Positions 52,696 to 60,139 of a DNA stretch of 64,000 nucleotides are shown one piece after another. The notes under the pieces are model-generated. The model was not told the origin of the DNA and searched no databases. It saw only the letters and a list, made by a program, of their open reading frames with translations. Source of the stretch: Flavobacterium silvisoli (GTDB taxonomy: Bacteria; Bacteroidota; Bacteroidia; Flavobacteriales; Flavobacteriaceae); NCBI RefSeq assembly GCF_004329815.1, contig NZ_SJPE01000006.1, positions 96,706 through 160,705 of the forward strand, read 5' to 3'. Positions within the stretch are counted from its first letter, which is position 1. The number at the start of each line of letters is the position of its first letter. The position numbers and the translations under genes are program-made.

Positions 52696-54090
52696 TTAAT
52701 CTATATCTGGGAATTTATGTCCCGTTAAAGAACGAAACTGATCAATTGCAAATGAATCTGTCATTCTAGATAAGTAACTTGATATTTTTAATAAAACAAC
52801 ATATGGTCTATCTGTTTCAGATGGCCTATAATGGGGAGGTAGCATATTTATTATATTTTCACCATACTTCTTTTTTATGTTTTTGTATGCATCCAAGTAT
52901 AATTCTAACAATCCACTAATAACATGTCTACCTGATGATTCAATAGCAACTACTTTGTAATAACTGAATAGTTTTTCTTTTTTTATTTCGTCAAGTTTTT
53001 CAAATTCATTTTTTTGTTCTATTAAATCTGTTAATTCAGAATCAAATTCGCCAGTCATTATTTTGCTATAGTTTTTTTCAAAAACATCATAGCATTGATA
53101 AATCAAACTATTTATGGCTTTGGCTCTAAATGCACCTACTTTTTCATAATCATCGTTGATTGATAGTAAATCATCTATATTACATGGGTCATTTTTAATA
53201 TTTAAAACAAATGGTTTAAGAAGTTCAACAACTTCATTTGTTGATATTAAACCTAGCTTATGACCGTCTTCCAAATCCATAACTTGATAGCTAATATTGT
53301 CAGCAGCTTCAAGAATAAATGACAATGGATGCCTGCAAAAATAGATTTGTTTATTAGATAGTTTTAAAAGTTCTAATTCAACAGCAATTTCATTGAAAAT
53401 TCTTTTCTCCTCTTGAAAGACACCAACTTTTTTACTTGACCTCCTTTTATTTACTGAATAACCTAATTTATTTAATTCTAATTTACCCGCTTCACAGGTA
53501 TATTTAGAAAATGCTGCCAAAGTGGTGTAAGTCATTTTTAAACCGCCAGGATAACCTGAGGGATGATCATTTGTTAATATTCTAAATCCTTCTGCATTTC
53601 CTTCAAATCTTAAAAAATCTTCTTTTTCTGAATTACTTAATCTTTCAAATAAATCTTTTGAGCTGTTATTTTGGTAATTTTCAAAATAATTACGAAAAGC
53701 ATCTTCTCCTGAATGCCCAAAGGGAGGATTCCCAATATCATGGCACATGCAAGCTGCAGCAATAATATTTGAAAATGTCTCGGGATTAATATCTTCACCG
53801 GTGTGAGCATCTTTAATTAATCCCTCAGTTTTAAGAATAAATTTTCCAATTAATTTTCCTAATGACCTACCTACACTAGCGACCTCAATACTATGAGTTA
53901 ATCTTGAATGAATAAAATCACTTTTAGGAATAGGAAATACTTGGGTTTTATCTTGTAGTCTTCTAAAAGCTGATGAAAATATTATCCTGTCTACATCTCT
54001 TTCAAATTCATTTCGTGCATCAGCTTGTAAATTCGGAGCAGTTGTTCCCAGTCTTTTGCTTGTAATTAATTTATTCCAGTCTAATCTCAT
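52696..54090 (-). CDS. dGTP triphosphohydrolase-like HD-domain protein
   Basis: The 464-residue protein matches the dGTPase family, which hydrolyses dGTP (or other dNTPs) to deoxynucleoside and triphosphate. The first landmark block is IIFSSAFRRLQDKTQVFP (about 36-53), followed by the HD metal site: His66 in SRLTHSIEVA, His117-Asp118 in CHDIGNPPFGHSGEDA, and His126. The helical C-terminal half, with LEAADNISYQVMDLEDG, also fits. It is the fourth insert gene, 11 bases after the QueC-like gene and 2 before hsdM. dGTPases can starve phage of dNTPs; a defensive role here is inferred from location. A housekeeping dGTPase cannot be excluded. Confidence 0.87.
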   Translation of the reverse strand: MRLDWNKLITSKRLGTTAPNLQADARNEFERDVDRIIFSSAFRRLQDKTQVFPIPKSDFIHSRLTHSIEVASVGRSLGKLIGKFILKTEGLIKDAHTGEDINPETFSNIIAAACMCHDIGNPPFGHSGEDAFRNYFENYQNNSSKDLFERLSNSEKEDFLRFEGNAEGFRILTNDHPSGYPGGLKMTYTTLAAFSKYTCEAGKLELNKLGYSVNKRRSSKKVGVFQEEKRIFNEIAVELELLKLSNKQIYFCRHPLSFILEAADNISYQVMDLEDGHKLGLISTNEVVELLKPFVLNIKNDPCNIDDLLSINDDYEKVGAFRAKAINSLIYQCYDVFEKNYSKIMTGEFDSELTDLIEQKNEFEKLDEIKKEKLFSYYKVVAIESSGRHVISGLLELYLDAYKNIKKKYGENIINMLPPHYRPSETDRPYVVLLKISSYLSRMTDSFAIDQFRSLTGHKFPDID

Positions 54091-54101
54091 TTGTATAAAT
54101 T

Positions 54102-54701
54102 TTAATCAATATTTAATTCGAAACGCACTCTCATTTGTTTAATGCAACCTGAACAATTTCCACATGCAATATTTGAAACATGGCAAGAATGGGCAATAGA
54201 TAAAAGTTCTAGTGGTACGCTATATTTATTTGCTAATTCGTGACTAAAATAATCAGTAGTTTCACATTTAACAGATATTTCACCTTCTTGAAAAGAAACC
54301 AACTTGTTTATATATTCATAAAATTGTTTTGTACCATCTTTATGAAATTCATCAGACTTTACAGTTGCTAAATGAAGTTCCTTTATGTTGTCTTTTATAC
54401 CTTGCATTAAAGCCAAAGTAATTATAAGTTGATTTCTATATGGCCACCATTCTTCAGAAGGAGAAAAACTTAAATTTTCTGAGTTTGCTAAAGTGCCAGA
54501 GCCTAAATTCTTGCAGTCAACTTTAATTATTTTATGCTGAATATTTAATTCTTTACAGATATATTTAGAAACATAAATTTCTCTTTCTGCTACAGTTTGT
54601 CCATAGTCAATTGTATACGCAATTTCTGGCCTTATTCCATAAGTCAAGCAAATTGAGTCAATTCCTCCGGATAATAAAACACCTTTTTTTATAGATTCCA
54701 T
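54102..54701 (-). CDS. QueC-like ATP-dependent (7-deazaguanine synthase family) protein
   Basis: QueC makes 7-cyano-7-deazaguanine from 7-carboxy-7-deazaguanine. The 199-residue protein has the PP-loop SGGIDS (11-16), the WWPYRNQLIITLAL segment matching the QueC RN loop, and four C-terminal cysteines (Cys173, Cys180, Cys183, Cys186 in HSCHVSNIACGNCSGC) that match the zinc site. It is slightly short and divergent from queuosine-pathway QueC. QueC-like enzymes also occur in phage defence (type IV CBASS, Qat) where protein modification has been reported. The start overlaps the upstream fusion gene by 13 bases. Substrate unknown; no QueD, QueE or tRNA-guanine transglycosylase is nearby. Confidence 0.85.
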   Translation of the reverse strand: MESIKKGVLLSGGIDSICLTYGIRPEIAYTIDYGQTVAEREIYVSKYICKELNIQHKIIKVDCKNLGSGTLANSENLSFSPSEEWWPYRNQLIITLALMQGIKDNIKELHLATVKSDEFHKDGTKQFYEYINKLVSFQEGEISVKCETTDYFSHELANKYSVPLELLSIAHSCHVSNIACGNCSGCIKQMRVRFELNID

Positions 54702-55879
54702 ATTGTGTGGTACATTGCTGTAGTTAAATTTTTAAACACTTTTAAATTTCCTGGCTTTAGCATTAATAATTTAGAATCTTCACATGTTCTATGGTATCCT
54801 ATTATTTTTTTATCCATTGCTATTGAAAATCCAGATTCTATTAAAGTACCTGAATCTAAATTATCAAATACACAAAAAATTATGTCAGAATCTTTAATGC
54901 CTTGTAAGTCTTTAATGGCTATGGCTTCATCATCTCCAAAACCTATATCATGGAAAGGAGAGAAAACCTTAACGCCAAATTCCAAGAAGGCATTTCTTAT
55001 TTTATCGATAAGTATTAATTCAGCTAAAGAAAAAAATGGTGCTGCAATGTATACTTGTTTGTCTTTTAAATTTTTACCTTCATATGCTATGAAATCATAT
55101 TCAAAATCTTTGACATCAATGTATACTTTTTTATCACAATATAGCGATGTTGCTTTTGAGGCTAAAATGGCACATTCTTTTAAAGGAAGTTTTTTATTCA
55201 TCCAATAATATCCAAAAGATGAAGTGAAAATGTCACCTGAACCTATTTTATTTACATTTTTTGTAATAAATGAAGGAATATCAATTTCTTCATTACTTTT
55301 TAAATACAATTTAGCACCATGAGGACCATTTTTAATAATTAATGCATAAGCTTTTTCATTATTGAAAAAATATTTTTTTATTTCTTCTAATTCATTTTGT
55401 GAGGAAATTGATTTTGCTTCATTCATATTTACAATATAAATTAGTTCTTCAGCAATTCCAAATTCAGAATATTTTTTTGGTCTTAAAGATGTTTGTGGAT
55501 CATATATTACTTTTTTACCACTAATATTAAATTCGGATTCTAACATACCATAACAAATAATATTATCACCATCGACTTTAATATTATCAGTACTTTTAAT
55601 GTTCAAGATATTTGGAAAAATATTTGGTGTATCTAAAGCAAAACTGTACTTAAACGTTACTAAGTCTTCACTTTTTGTAAGTTTAAAACTAAAATTACTA
55701 TAAACTTTTTTGACTTCATTTAAGTAATTTTCAACTTCATCATTACCACTAGTATGATAATTTACAATACATTTATTTTCTAATAAAAATTTACAACACC
55801 TGTAACCAGATCCATAAATATCCAATGATACATCATCATAATCTATTTCACGATATGTTCCTCCAATTACTGAAATCAT
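54689..55879 (-). CDS. PfkB-type sugar kinase fused to nucleoside 2-deoxyribosyltransferase
   Basis: The 396-residue protein has two domains. Residues about 1-260 look like a PfkB/ribokinase kinase: the anion-hole motif is GSGD at 213-216 (NKIGSGDIFTSSFGYYW), with the catalytic Asp216, and ALIIKNGPHGAKLYL precedes it as expected. Residues about 276-395 form a nucleoside 2-deoxyribosyltransferase domain (VYIAAPFFSLAELILIDKIR, VFSPFHDIGFG, IKDSDIIFCVFDNLDSGTLIESGF) with probable catalytic Glu348. It starts inside the stop of the 106-residue gene (4-base overlap). The fusion could move or phosphorylate a nucleobase or nucleoside sugar. Domain identity is good; the reaction is unknown. The sequence is strongly AT-rich. 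Confidence 0.85.
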   Translation of the reverse strand: MISVIGGTYREIDYDDVSLDIYGSGYRCCKFLLENKCIVNYHTSGNDEVENYLNEVKKVYSNFSFKLTKSEDLVTFKYSFALDTPNIFPNILNIKSTDNIKVDGDNIICYGMLESEFNISGKKVIYDPQTSLRPKKYSEFGIAEELIYIVNMNEAKSISSQNELEEIKKYFFNNEKAYALIIKNGPHGAKLYLKSNEEIDIPSFITKNVNKIGSGDIFTSSFGYYWMNKKLPLKECAILASKATSLYCDKKVYIDVKDFEYDFIAYEGKNLKDKQVYIAAPFFSLAELILIDKIRNAFLEFGVKVFSPFHDIGFGDDEAIAIKDLQGIKDSDIIFCVFDNLDSGTLIESGFSIAMDKKIIGYHRTCEDSKLLMLKPGNLKVFKNLTTAMYHTIWNL

Positions 55880-56196
55880 TTGATACTTTTTATTTTTACC
55901 TTACATGCAGGATAATTAATTTCTACTATTTCTGCTTCATAATGATTACCTTTTTTTATACATTCGATTATATCAGATGTACTTGGATGGACGATAGAAC
56001 CAACTATTTCACCATCTGCATCGATAACAACAAGTGATTCATTTCCACCTATTTCAACTTCTAAAATTACTCCAACCGCTAACTTTTTCAAGACTATTAA
56101 ATCAACACTTGATAGTGTTGTAATTACTTGACCATTATCACAATCAAATTTAGCTCTTTGTGGTGGCACATAGCCACCTCCACCTGATCCACTCAT
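55876..56196 (-). CDS. Small protein with glycine-rich N terminus, unknown family
   Basis: The 106-residue protein starts MSGSGGGGYVPPQRAKFDC, then forms a small beta-rich fold (VGVILEVEIGGNESLVVIDADGEIVGSIVHPSTSDIIECIKKGNHYEAEIVEIN). It has no catalytic motif or membrane segment. The exposed Gly-rich start followed by YVPP and a Cys is unusual, and the tail is basic (KVKIKSIK). Its stop codon overlaps the kinase-fusion start (ATGA), so the two should be made together. It may be a target or carrier for the QueC-like enzyme; that is speculation. I vaguely recall similar Gly-rich small proteins in defence islands but cannot name a family. Confidence 0.75.
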   Translation of the reverse strand: MSGSGGGGYVPPQRAKFDCDNGQVITTLSSVDLIVLKKLAVGVILEVEIGGNESLVVIDADGEIVGSIVHPSTSDIIECIKKGNHYEAEIVEINYPACKVKIKSIK

Positions 56197-56216
56197 AAAT
56201 ATTTATTTTTTAGTGA

Positions 56217-56666
56217 TTATTTTCTTTTTGTTCTTTTATTTAAAAATTCAATTTCCTTAAAATGTTTTTGAAACCATTCTTCAAACTCTTTTCTTCCAAT
56301 CTTCATTGCCATATGTGAAAAGCTTAAATGTTTTTTCATTTTTTCTTCAAGTAATTTTTCAATATCTGAATGGTAACTAGAAGTACTGCTTGCCTTTGTG
56401 TATAATTCATTAGACGAAAAATATAGCTCTCCTAATGATCTTCTGAAAGTATGGTTTTTAGTATTAAGCAAATCATTTATTCTTTTTTTTAAACATCCGG
56501 ACTCCCCAATATATTTCAATTTATTATCAACAAAGAAGCAATAAACACCTGCTTCTACTTCATTGCATTGATTTCTTATTAAATTAAATTTTACCTTATT
56601 TTCTTTGTTTAAAAGATAATCTCTAACTTCTATAAAATAATTTTCAATGTCTTTCTCGTCTATCAT
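56217..56666 (-). CDS. GIY-YIG-type nuclease-like protein
   Basis: The 149-residue protein has a GIY-YIG core: the GVYCFF block (Gly40-Val-Tyr42), KYIGES (Tyr52-Ile-Gly54), CLKKRINDLL with candidate catalytic Arg62, and His72 in KNHTFRR. The C-terminal helical region (LLEEKMKKHLSFSHMAMKIGRKEFEEW) may hold the metal-binding Glu. Such small nucleases act on DNA in phage defence, repair or homing. It lies between hsdS (13 bases) and the small Gly-rich gene (20 bases), so it is part of the insert. The catalytic glutamate is not certain. Confidence 0.72.
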   Translation of the reverse strand: MIDEKDIENYFIEVRDYLLNKENKVKFNLIRNQCNEVEAGVYCFFVDNKLKYIGESGCLKKRINDLLNTKNHTFRRSLGELYFSSNELYTKASSTSSYHSDIEKLLEEKMKKHLSFSHMAMKIGRKEFEEWFQKHFKEIEFLNKRTKRK

Positions 56667-56679
56667 AGTCTTAGTTTAT

Positions 56680-57810
56680 TTATACCAACTCCCCACTAAA
56701 AGCCTTTTTCAAAATACTCTGCCTCAAAGCCTCGGCTTGTTGCAAGCTTTGTGCAATACTTTCCTCCATTTTATCCGACACACTCAAACGGCTTTCGATT
56801 TCTTGAACGATTTGGTGTTGTTCTTTAAGTGTTGGAAGATTTATAGGATATTCCAAAATAATTTTTGTTGAAACTCTCGGTAAATTTACACCACTTGTAT
56901 TCTCTGACATTTTATTAACAAAATCTACACCCAACATTAGGTGTGTTAGAAATTGAGCATCACAATTCTCTTTTGTTTTTAAAACTAAAATATCTGTCGA
57001 GCATACGCCATTTTCTTTTGCCAAATAAACCTTATTAAGATATGGTCGTAATTTACCATACAAAATTTCTCCAGTTTTAAATTTGTTTTTTAATGTTTTA
57101 ATTTTCTCAAATCCACATTCAGGAGTTAATGTGCCTAAATTCTTTTCAATATGTTCTAAACCAATGTAAAATTTTGATTCAGAATTATTGGGCTTGTATT
57201 TTTCTTTTGAAATTTCAATAATATCATTAAAAGTTTTGCTTACCCACCCCTCAGGCAACTGACCCTCTTTTACATTTTCATACGTTAACTTCCCTTCAAA
57301 AGCCCATTTCAAGACACTTTGCCTGTAGGTTTTAAGCTGCTGTTGTGCGGTTTTTAAATCGTCGATGCCTTTGTCTAACTCACTAAAGAGTTCTTCTATT
57401 TTGGAGACGATGGCTTGTTGGGTTTCTAGTGGAGGAATGTTTAATTTAATAGAAAGTAAATCACCTTTTGATAAACTTGGAATTGTAGTACTCTTATCAA
57501 GTTTCTTAAAATTAAATCCTAAGCAGAAATAGTATAAAAATTTAGAATTCAAATCTTCTTTAGCGCAGAGACCGAAAGCGGTATCAACATTCCAAAATTT
57601 TGTAGTTACATATATTGGACTGTTGATAGTTCCTTTTCGTCCAATGATTGTTGTATTTTTATCACAAATATATTCATCTGCATATCCAAATATTCCACTA
57701 CTTCCATAAATTGGATATTTTCCATTTGGATTAACTACATTTTTTTGGTTTTTCCCACTCTTTATTTCGCAGACCTCTCCGAGCGTTTTTATTTGCCAGT
57801 CTTTATTCAT
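56680..57810 (-). CDS. hsdS: Type I restriction-modification specificity subunit (HsdS)
   Basis: HsdS chooses the DNA target through two target-recognition domains. In 376 residues it shows TRD1 (1-128), the helical spacer PLETQQAIVSKIEELFSELDKG...SVLKWAFEGKL (130-174), TRD2 (187-327) and the second helical repeat LKEQHQIVQEIESRLSVSDKM...SILKKAFSGEL (328-376). The two helical repeats are visibly less AT-rich than the TRDs, as expected for recombining specificity genes. It overlaps the preceding membrane-protein gene by 8 bases. Target sequence cannot be predicted. Confidence 0.95.
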   Translation of the reverse strand: MNKDWQIKTLGEVCEIKSGKNQKNVVNPNGKYPIYGSSGIFGYADEYICDKNTTIIGRKGTINSPIYVTTKFWNVDTAFGLCAKEDLNSKFLYYFCLGFNFKKLDKSTTIPSLSKGDLLSIKLNIPPLETQQAIVSKIEELFSELDKGIDDLKTAQQQLKTYRQSVLKWAFEGKLTYENVKEGQLPEGWVSKTFNDIIEISKEKYKPNNSESKFYIGLEHIEKNLGTLTPECGFEKIKTLKNKFKTGEILYGKLRPYLNKVYLAKENGVCSTDILVLKTKENCDAQFLTHLMLGVDFVNKMSENTSGVNLPRVSTKIILEYPINLPTLKEQHQIVQEIESRLSVSDKMEESIAQSLQQAEALRQSILKKAFSGELV

Positions 57811-59089
57811 TTTTTAATTCTTCTTTGTTTAAATAGGTCTGGTAAACATAAGCACATGTAAACGTCACAGCAATAAATGGTAATATCAATACGCCAATTT
57901 TTATTGACAACATTTTAAAACTATAAAATACAAGACATAGACTGCTTATCCACATTATAAAAATGAAAATGTTGAGCCCTTTTTTCAATAAGTTTAATCT
58001 TTTAAATAGCCCATTTTTGATTTCTTCAAAATAACCTAAATCCTCTTTGTTGTTAATAAAAAATGAATTGTCTTTTAAAGTTTTATAATCTTTTTGTGCT
58101 ATGTTGTTTAATGAGGTGATGTCGTCAAAATAAATCCTAACTATGAATGTTACATACACTATATAACTTACTAATCCAAAGCAGACGATTAAAGTTGGAA
58201 ATAATTCTCCTTTCAGATTGTAAAGTGAAAAAGCCGAAGCAGCAATAGATATTGGTAAAGCTATAACCTGCGTGGTTATTTTGTTCAAAATGTCATTTTG
58301 ACTGGAAAAATATTTCTGTTTGTACTCTTTATAATCCGATTTTATCTTGTCAAGTGATAAATCGTGAAGGTATATTTGATAGTTTTTTTCAGCAATATTA
58401 AGTACTTTATTTAAATCTTTAAATAAAGTTACAAATCCTTGATTGTCATATTTATCTTCAAAATATCTAAATATCTCGTTCTTTATAAAAATGGGTAGGT
58501 TTTTATTTGAAGGACCGAAAGCATCTTTCAATCTATTGAAATTTATTGAATAATCCGTTTGGTTATCAAATTCCGATAACTCTAAGGGATATCCAATTAC
58601 TAATTTGCCGGGCTCTTTTGAGGAGGTAAAAAAGAGCTTTCTCGTATTTGTATCAAAACTGTCTACAAATTGAAATTTATTATTTTCGTCTTTACTCTTA
58701 TCGCTAAAAAATCTAATAAATTCATCGTAAATAATTGCGTTTGTAAAAAGAGTATTGCTGGATAACACAAAATTTTCTAAAGTTTGCTTATTTAGTTTTG
58801 AAAAAAATATCGGCTTAGTTTTTATATTCAGAATTGCAGCATCTTTTCCTGAAATTACAAAAGATTTCCACTTTATTCGAAATTCATTATCATCGAAAAA
58901 TAAGAGATAGTCAAACTGATTAATATTAAATTCAATACTTGTTGGCAAAGTTGTATAGTTTATATTTAAGTTCCTAAGGACTTCAACTTCTCCAGACGAG
59001 ATTGTAATTATTTCATTGCCTAAATCATATGAAGGATTTAACTTTTCTAGATAATCAAATAGCGCTTTGAAATGACTAATATTATCCAT
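57803..59089 (-). CDS. Membrane protein with four predicted helices, unknown family
   Basis: The 428-residue protein has a soluble N-terminal part (about 1-265) followed by two hairpins of membrane helices (about 272-290/297-318 and 372-392/398-418), with a charged loop between, and a short cytoplasmic tail. No catalytic motif is recognised. It overlaps hsdS by 8 bases and follows the NdpA-like gene by 5, so it is co-expressed with the restriction genes. A membrane-bound partner suggests an effector or localisation role, as in several defence systems, but no evidence exists beyond context. Confidence 0.68.
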   Translation of the reverse strand: MDNISHFKALFDYLEKLNPSYDLGNEIITISSGEVEVLRNLNINYTTLPTSIEFNINQFDYLLFFDDNEFRIKWKSFVISGKDAAILNIKTKPIFFSKLNKQTLENFVLSSNTLFTNAIIYDEFIRFFSDKSKDENNKFQFVDSFDTNTRKLFFTSSKEPGKLVIGYPLELSEFDNQTDYSINFNRLKDAFGPSNKNLPIFIKNEIFRYFEDKYDNQGFVTLFKDLNKVLNIAEKNYQIYLHDLSLDKIKSDYKEYKQKYFSSQNDILNKITTQVIALPISIAASAFSLYNLKGELFPTLIVCFGLVSYIVYVTFIVRIYFDDITSLNNIAQKDYKTLKDNSFFINNKEDLGYFEEIKNGLFKRLNLLKKGLNIFIFIMWISSLCLVFYSFKMLSIKIGVLILPFIAVTFTCAYVYQTYLNKEELKNE

Positions 59090-59094
59090 AGAGA

Positions 59095-60120
59095 TTAATT
59101 TTGGTTATTTTGCTCAACCTGCCTTACTAGTTCACGTTTTAAAATAGCTGACTCAATAATTACAAAATCGCCTTCATCAGCGGGTCTAACTTTTCCAGAA
59201 TTATAAGCCCCTCTTGAGAATTTTAATTGTATTCCGTCTGCTTTAACGTCGAGTTGATTAAATTTATTTAAAGCTTTACCATCAGCCCTAAAGATGTTGT
59301 CAATTTCAAAATCATTCATGTCTCTATGATAAATAAAAATATTTTCATCTTCATAAAAATGATTACCCATTTCATTGAGATCTACCATACGTCCCCTGTC
59401 CTTAATGTATCTAACCAATTTTTCTCTGAAAGTATTTATGTCAAGTTGTTCACCTGTTTCAAAATCATTAGGCAGAGGCATCAAACTTACTAAGTCGTAT
59501 AACCTTTCGGTAAAATGTTTACTGCTTTCCGGTTGTGCTGCAGATATCCATTTTATAAAATAGTCAGCAACATCATTTTGCCCTTTTCGCATAAAAGTGA
59601 TATATCTACCATCGTTACTTAAATATTTTGGGATATGTATTCTACATGCCATTGCTAATTTCTCGGTATTCATGTAGGTAATTGTATCAATCTCTACTTG
59701 GTGATTGGCTTCATTTCTGTTGAATATCACACCTTGCGTATCCCTTATTAAAAATATACCAAGAAAACCAATGCCATTTACTGAATACTCCGTGAAAACT
59801 AAAAAGCCGCCTGTTGCTAGCGTTACGAGACTAATCAACTCCCTGAGGTTGTTAACCATCATTTTCGAAAAGTCAATAAACTCATTTTCGCTTTGTGACG
59901 ATTCCTTATAACCGCGAAAATTACTCGGAAAAGTTCTACCGGAACCTTCATCAAATACAGCATATATAATTTTATCATTGTTGTAACTGTTATTCAATTT
60001 TTCTACCAATCCTGTGGTAATTTCGCTATTAGGCAGGAGGGAATTAGAAAGAAATGTTTCGGCAGTATTTTGTCCTCTTACTTTTGACAATTCATGAATA
60101 ATGATTCGATATAATTCCAT
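59095..60120 (-). CDS. NdpA/YejK-like nucleoid-associated protein
   Basis: The 341-residue protein resembles the 37-kDa nucleoid-associated protein family (NdpA, E. coli YejK). The best matching segment is YITFMRKGQNDVADYFIKWISAAQ, followed by the helical block KLVRYIKDRG, and GIQLKFSRGAYNSGKV near the C terminus also fits. Family members bind DNA; the function is unknown. It lies between hsdR (19 bases) and the four-helix membrane-protein gene (5 bases). Related proteins turn up in phage-defence islands, as I recall, but this has not been checked. Confidence 0.72.
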   Translation of the reverse strand: MELYRIIIHELSKVRGQNTAETFLSNSLLPNSEITTGLVEKLNNSYNNDKIIYAVFDEGSGRTFPSNFRGYKESSQSENEFIDFSKMMVNNLRELISLVTLATGGFLVFTEYSVNGIGFLGIFLIRDTQGVIFNRNEANHQVEIDTITYMNTEKLAMACRIHIPKYLSNDGRYITFMRKGQNDVADYFIKWISAAQPESSKHFTERLYDLVSLMPLPNDFETGEQLDINTFREKLVRYIKDRGRMVDLNEMGNHFYEDENIFIYHRDMNDFEIDNIFRADGKALNKFNQLDVKADGIQLKFSRGAYNSGKVRPADEGDFVIIESAILKRELVRQVEQNNQN

Positions 60121-60139
60121 AATTTCTAAATTTAATTTT

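Noticed and set aside
54705..55208. 167-residue plus-strand ORF opposite the kinase fusion gene
   Set aside because: It is antisense to a convincing two-domain protein and has low-complexity Ser/Lys-rich translation.
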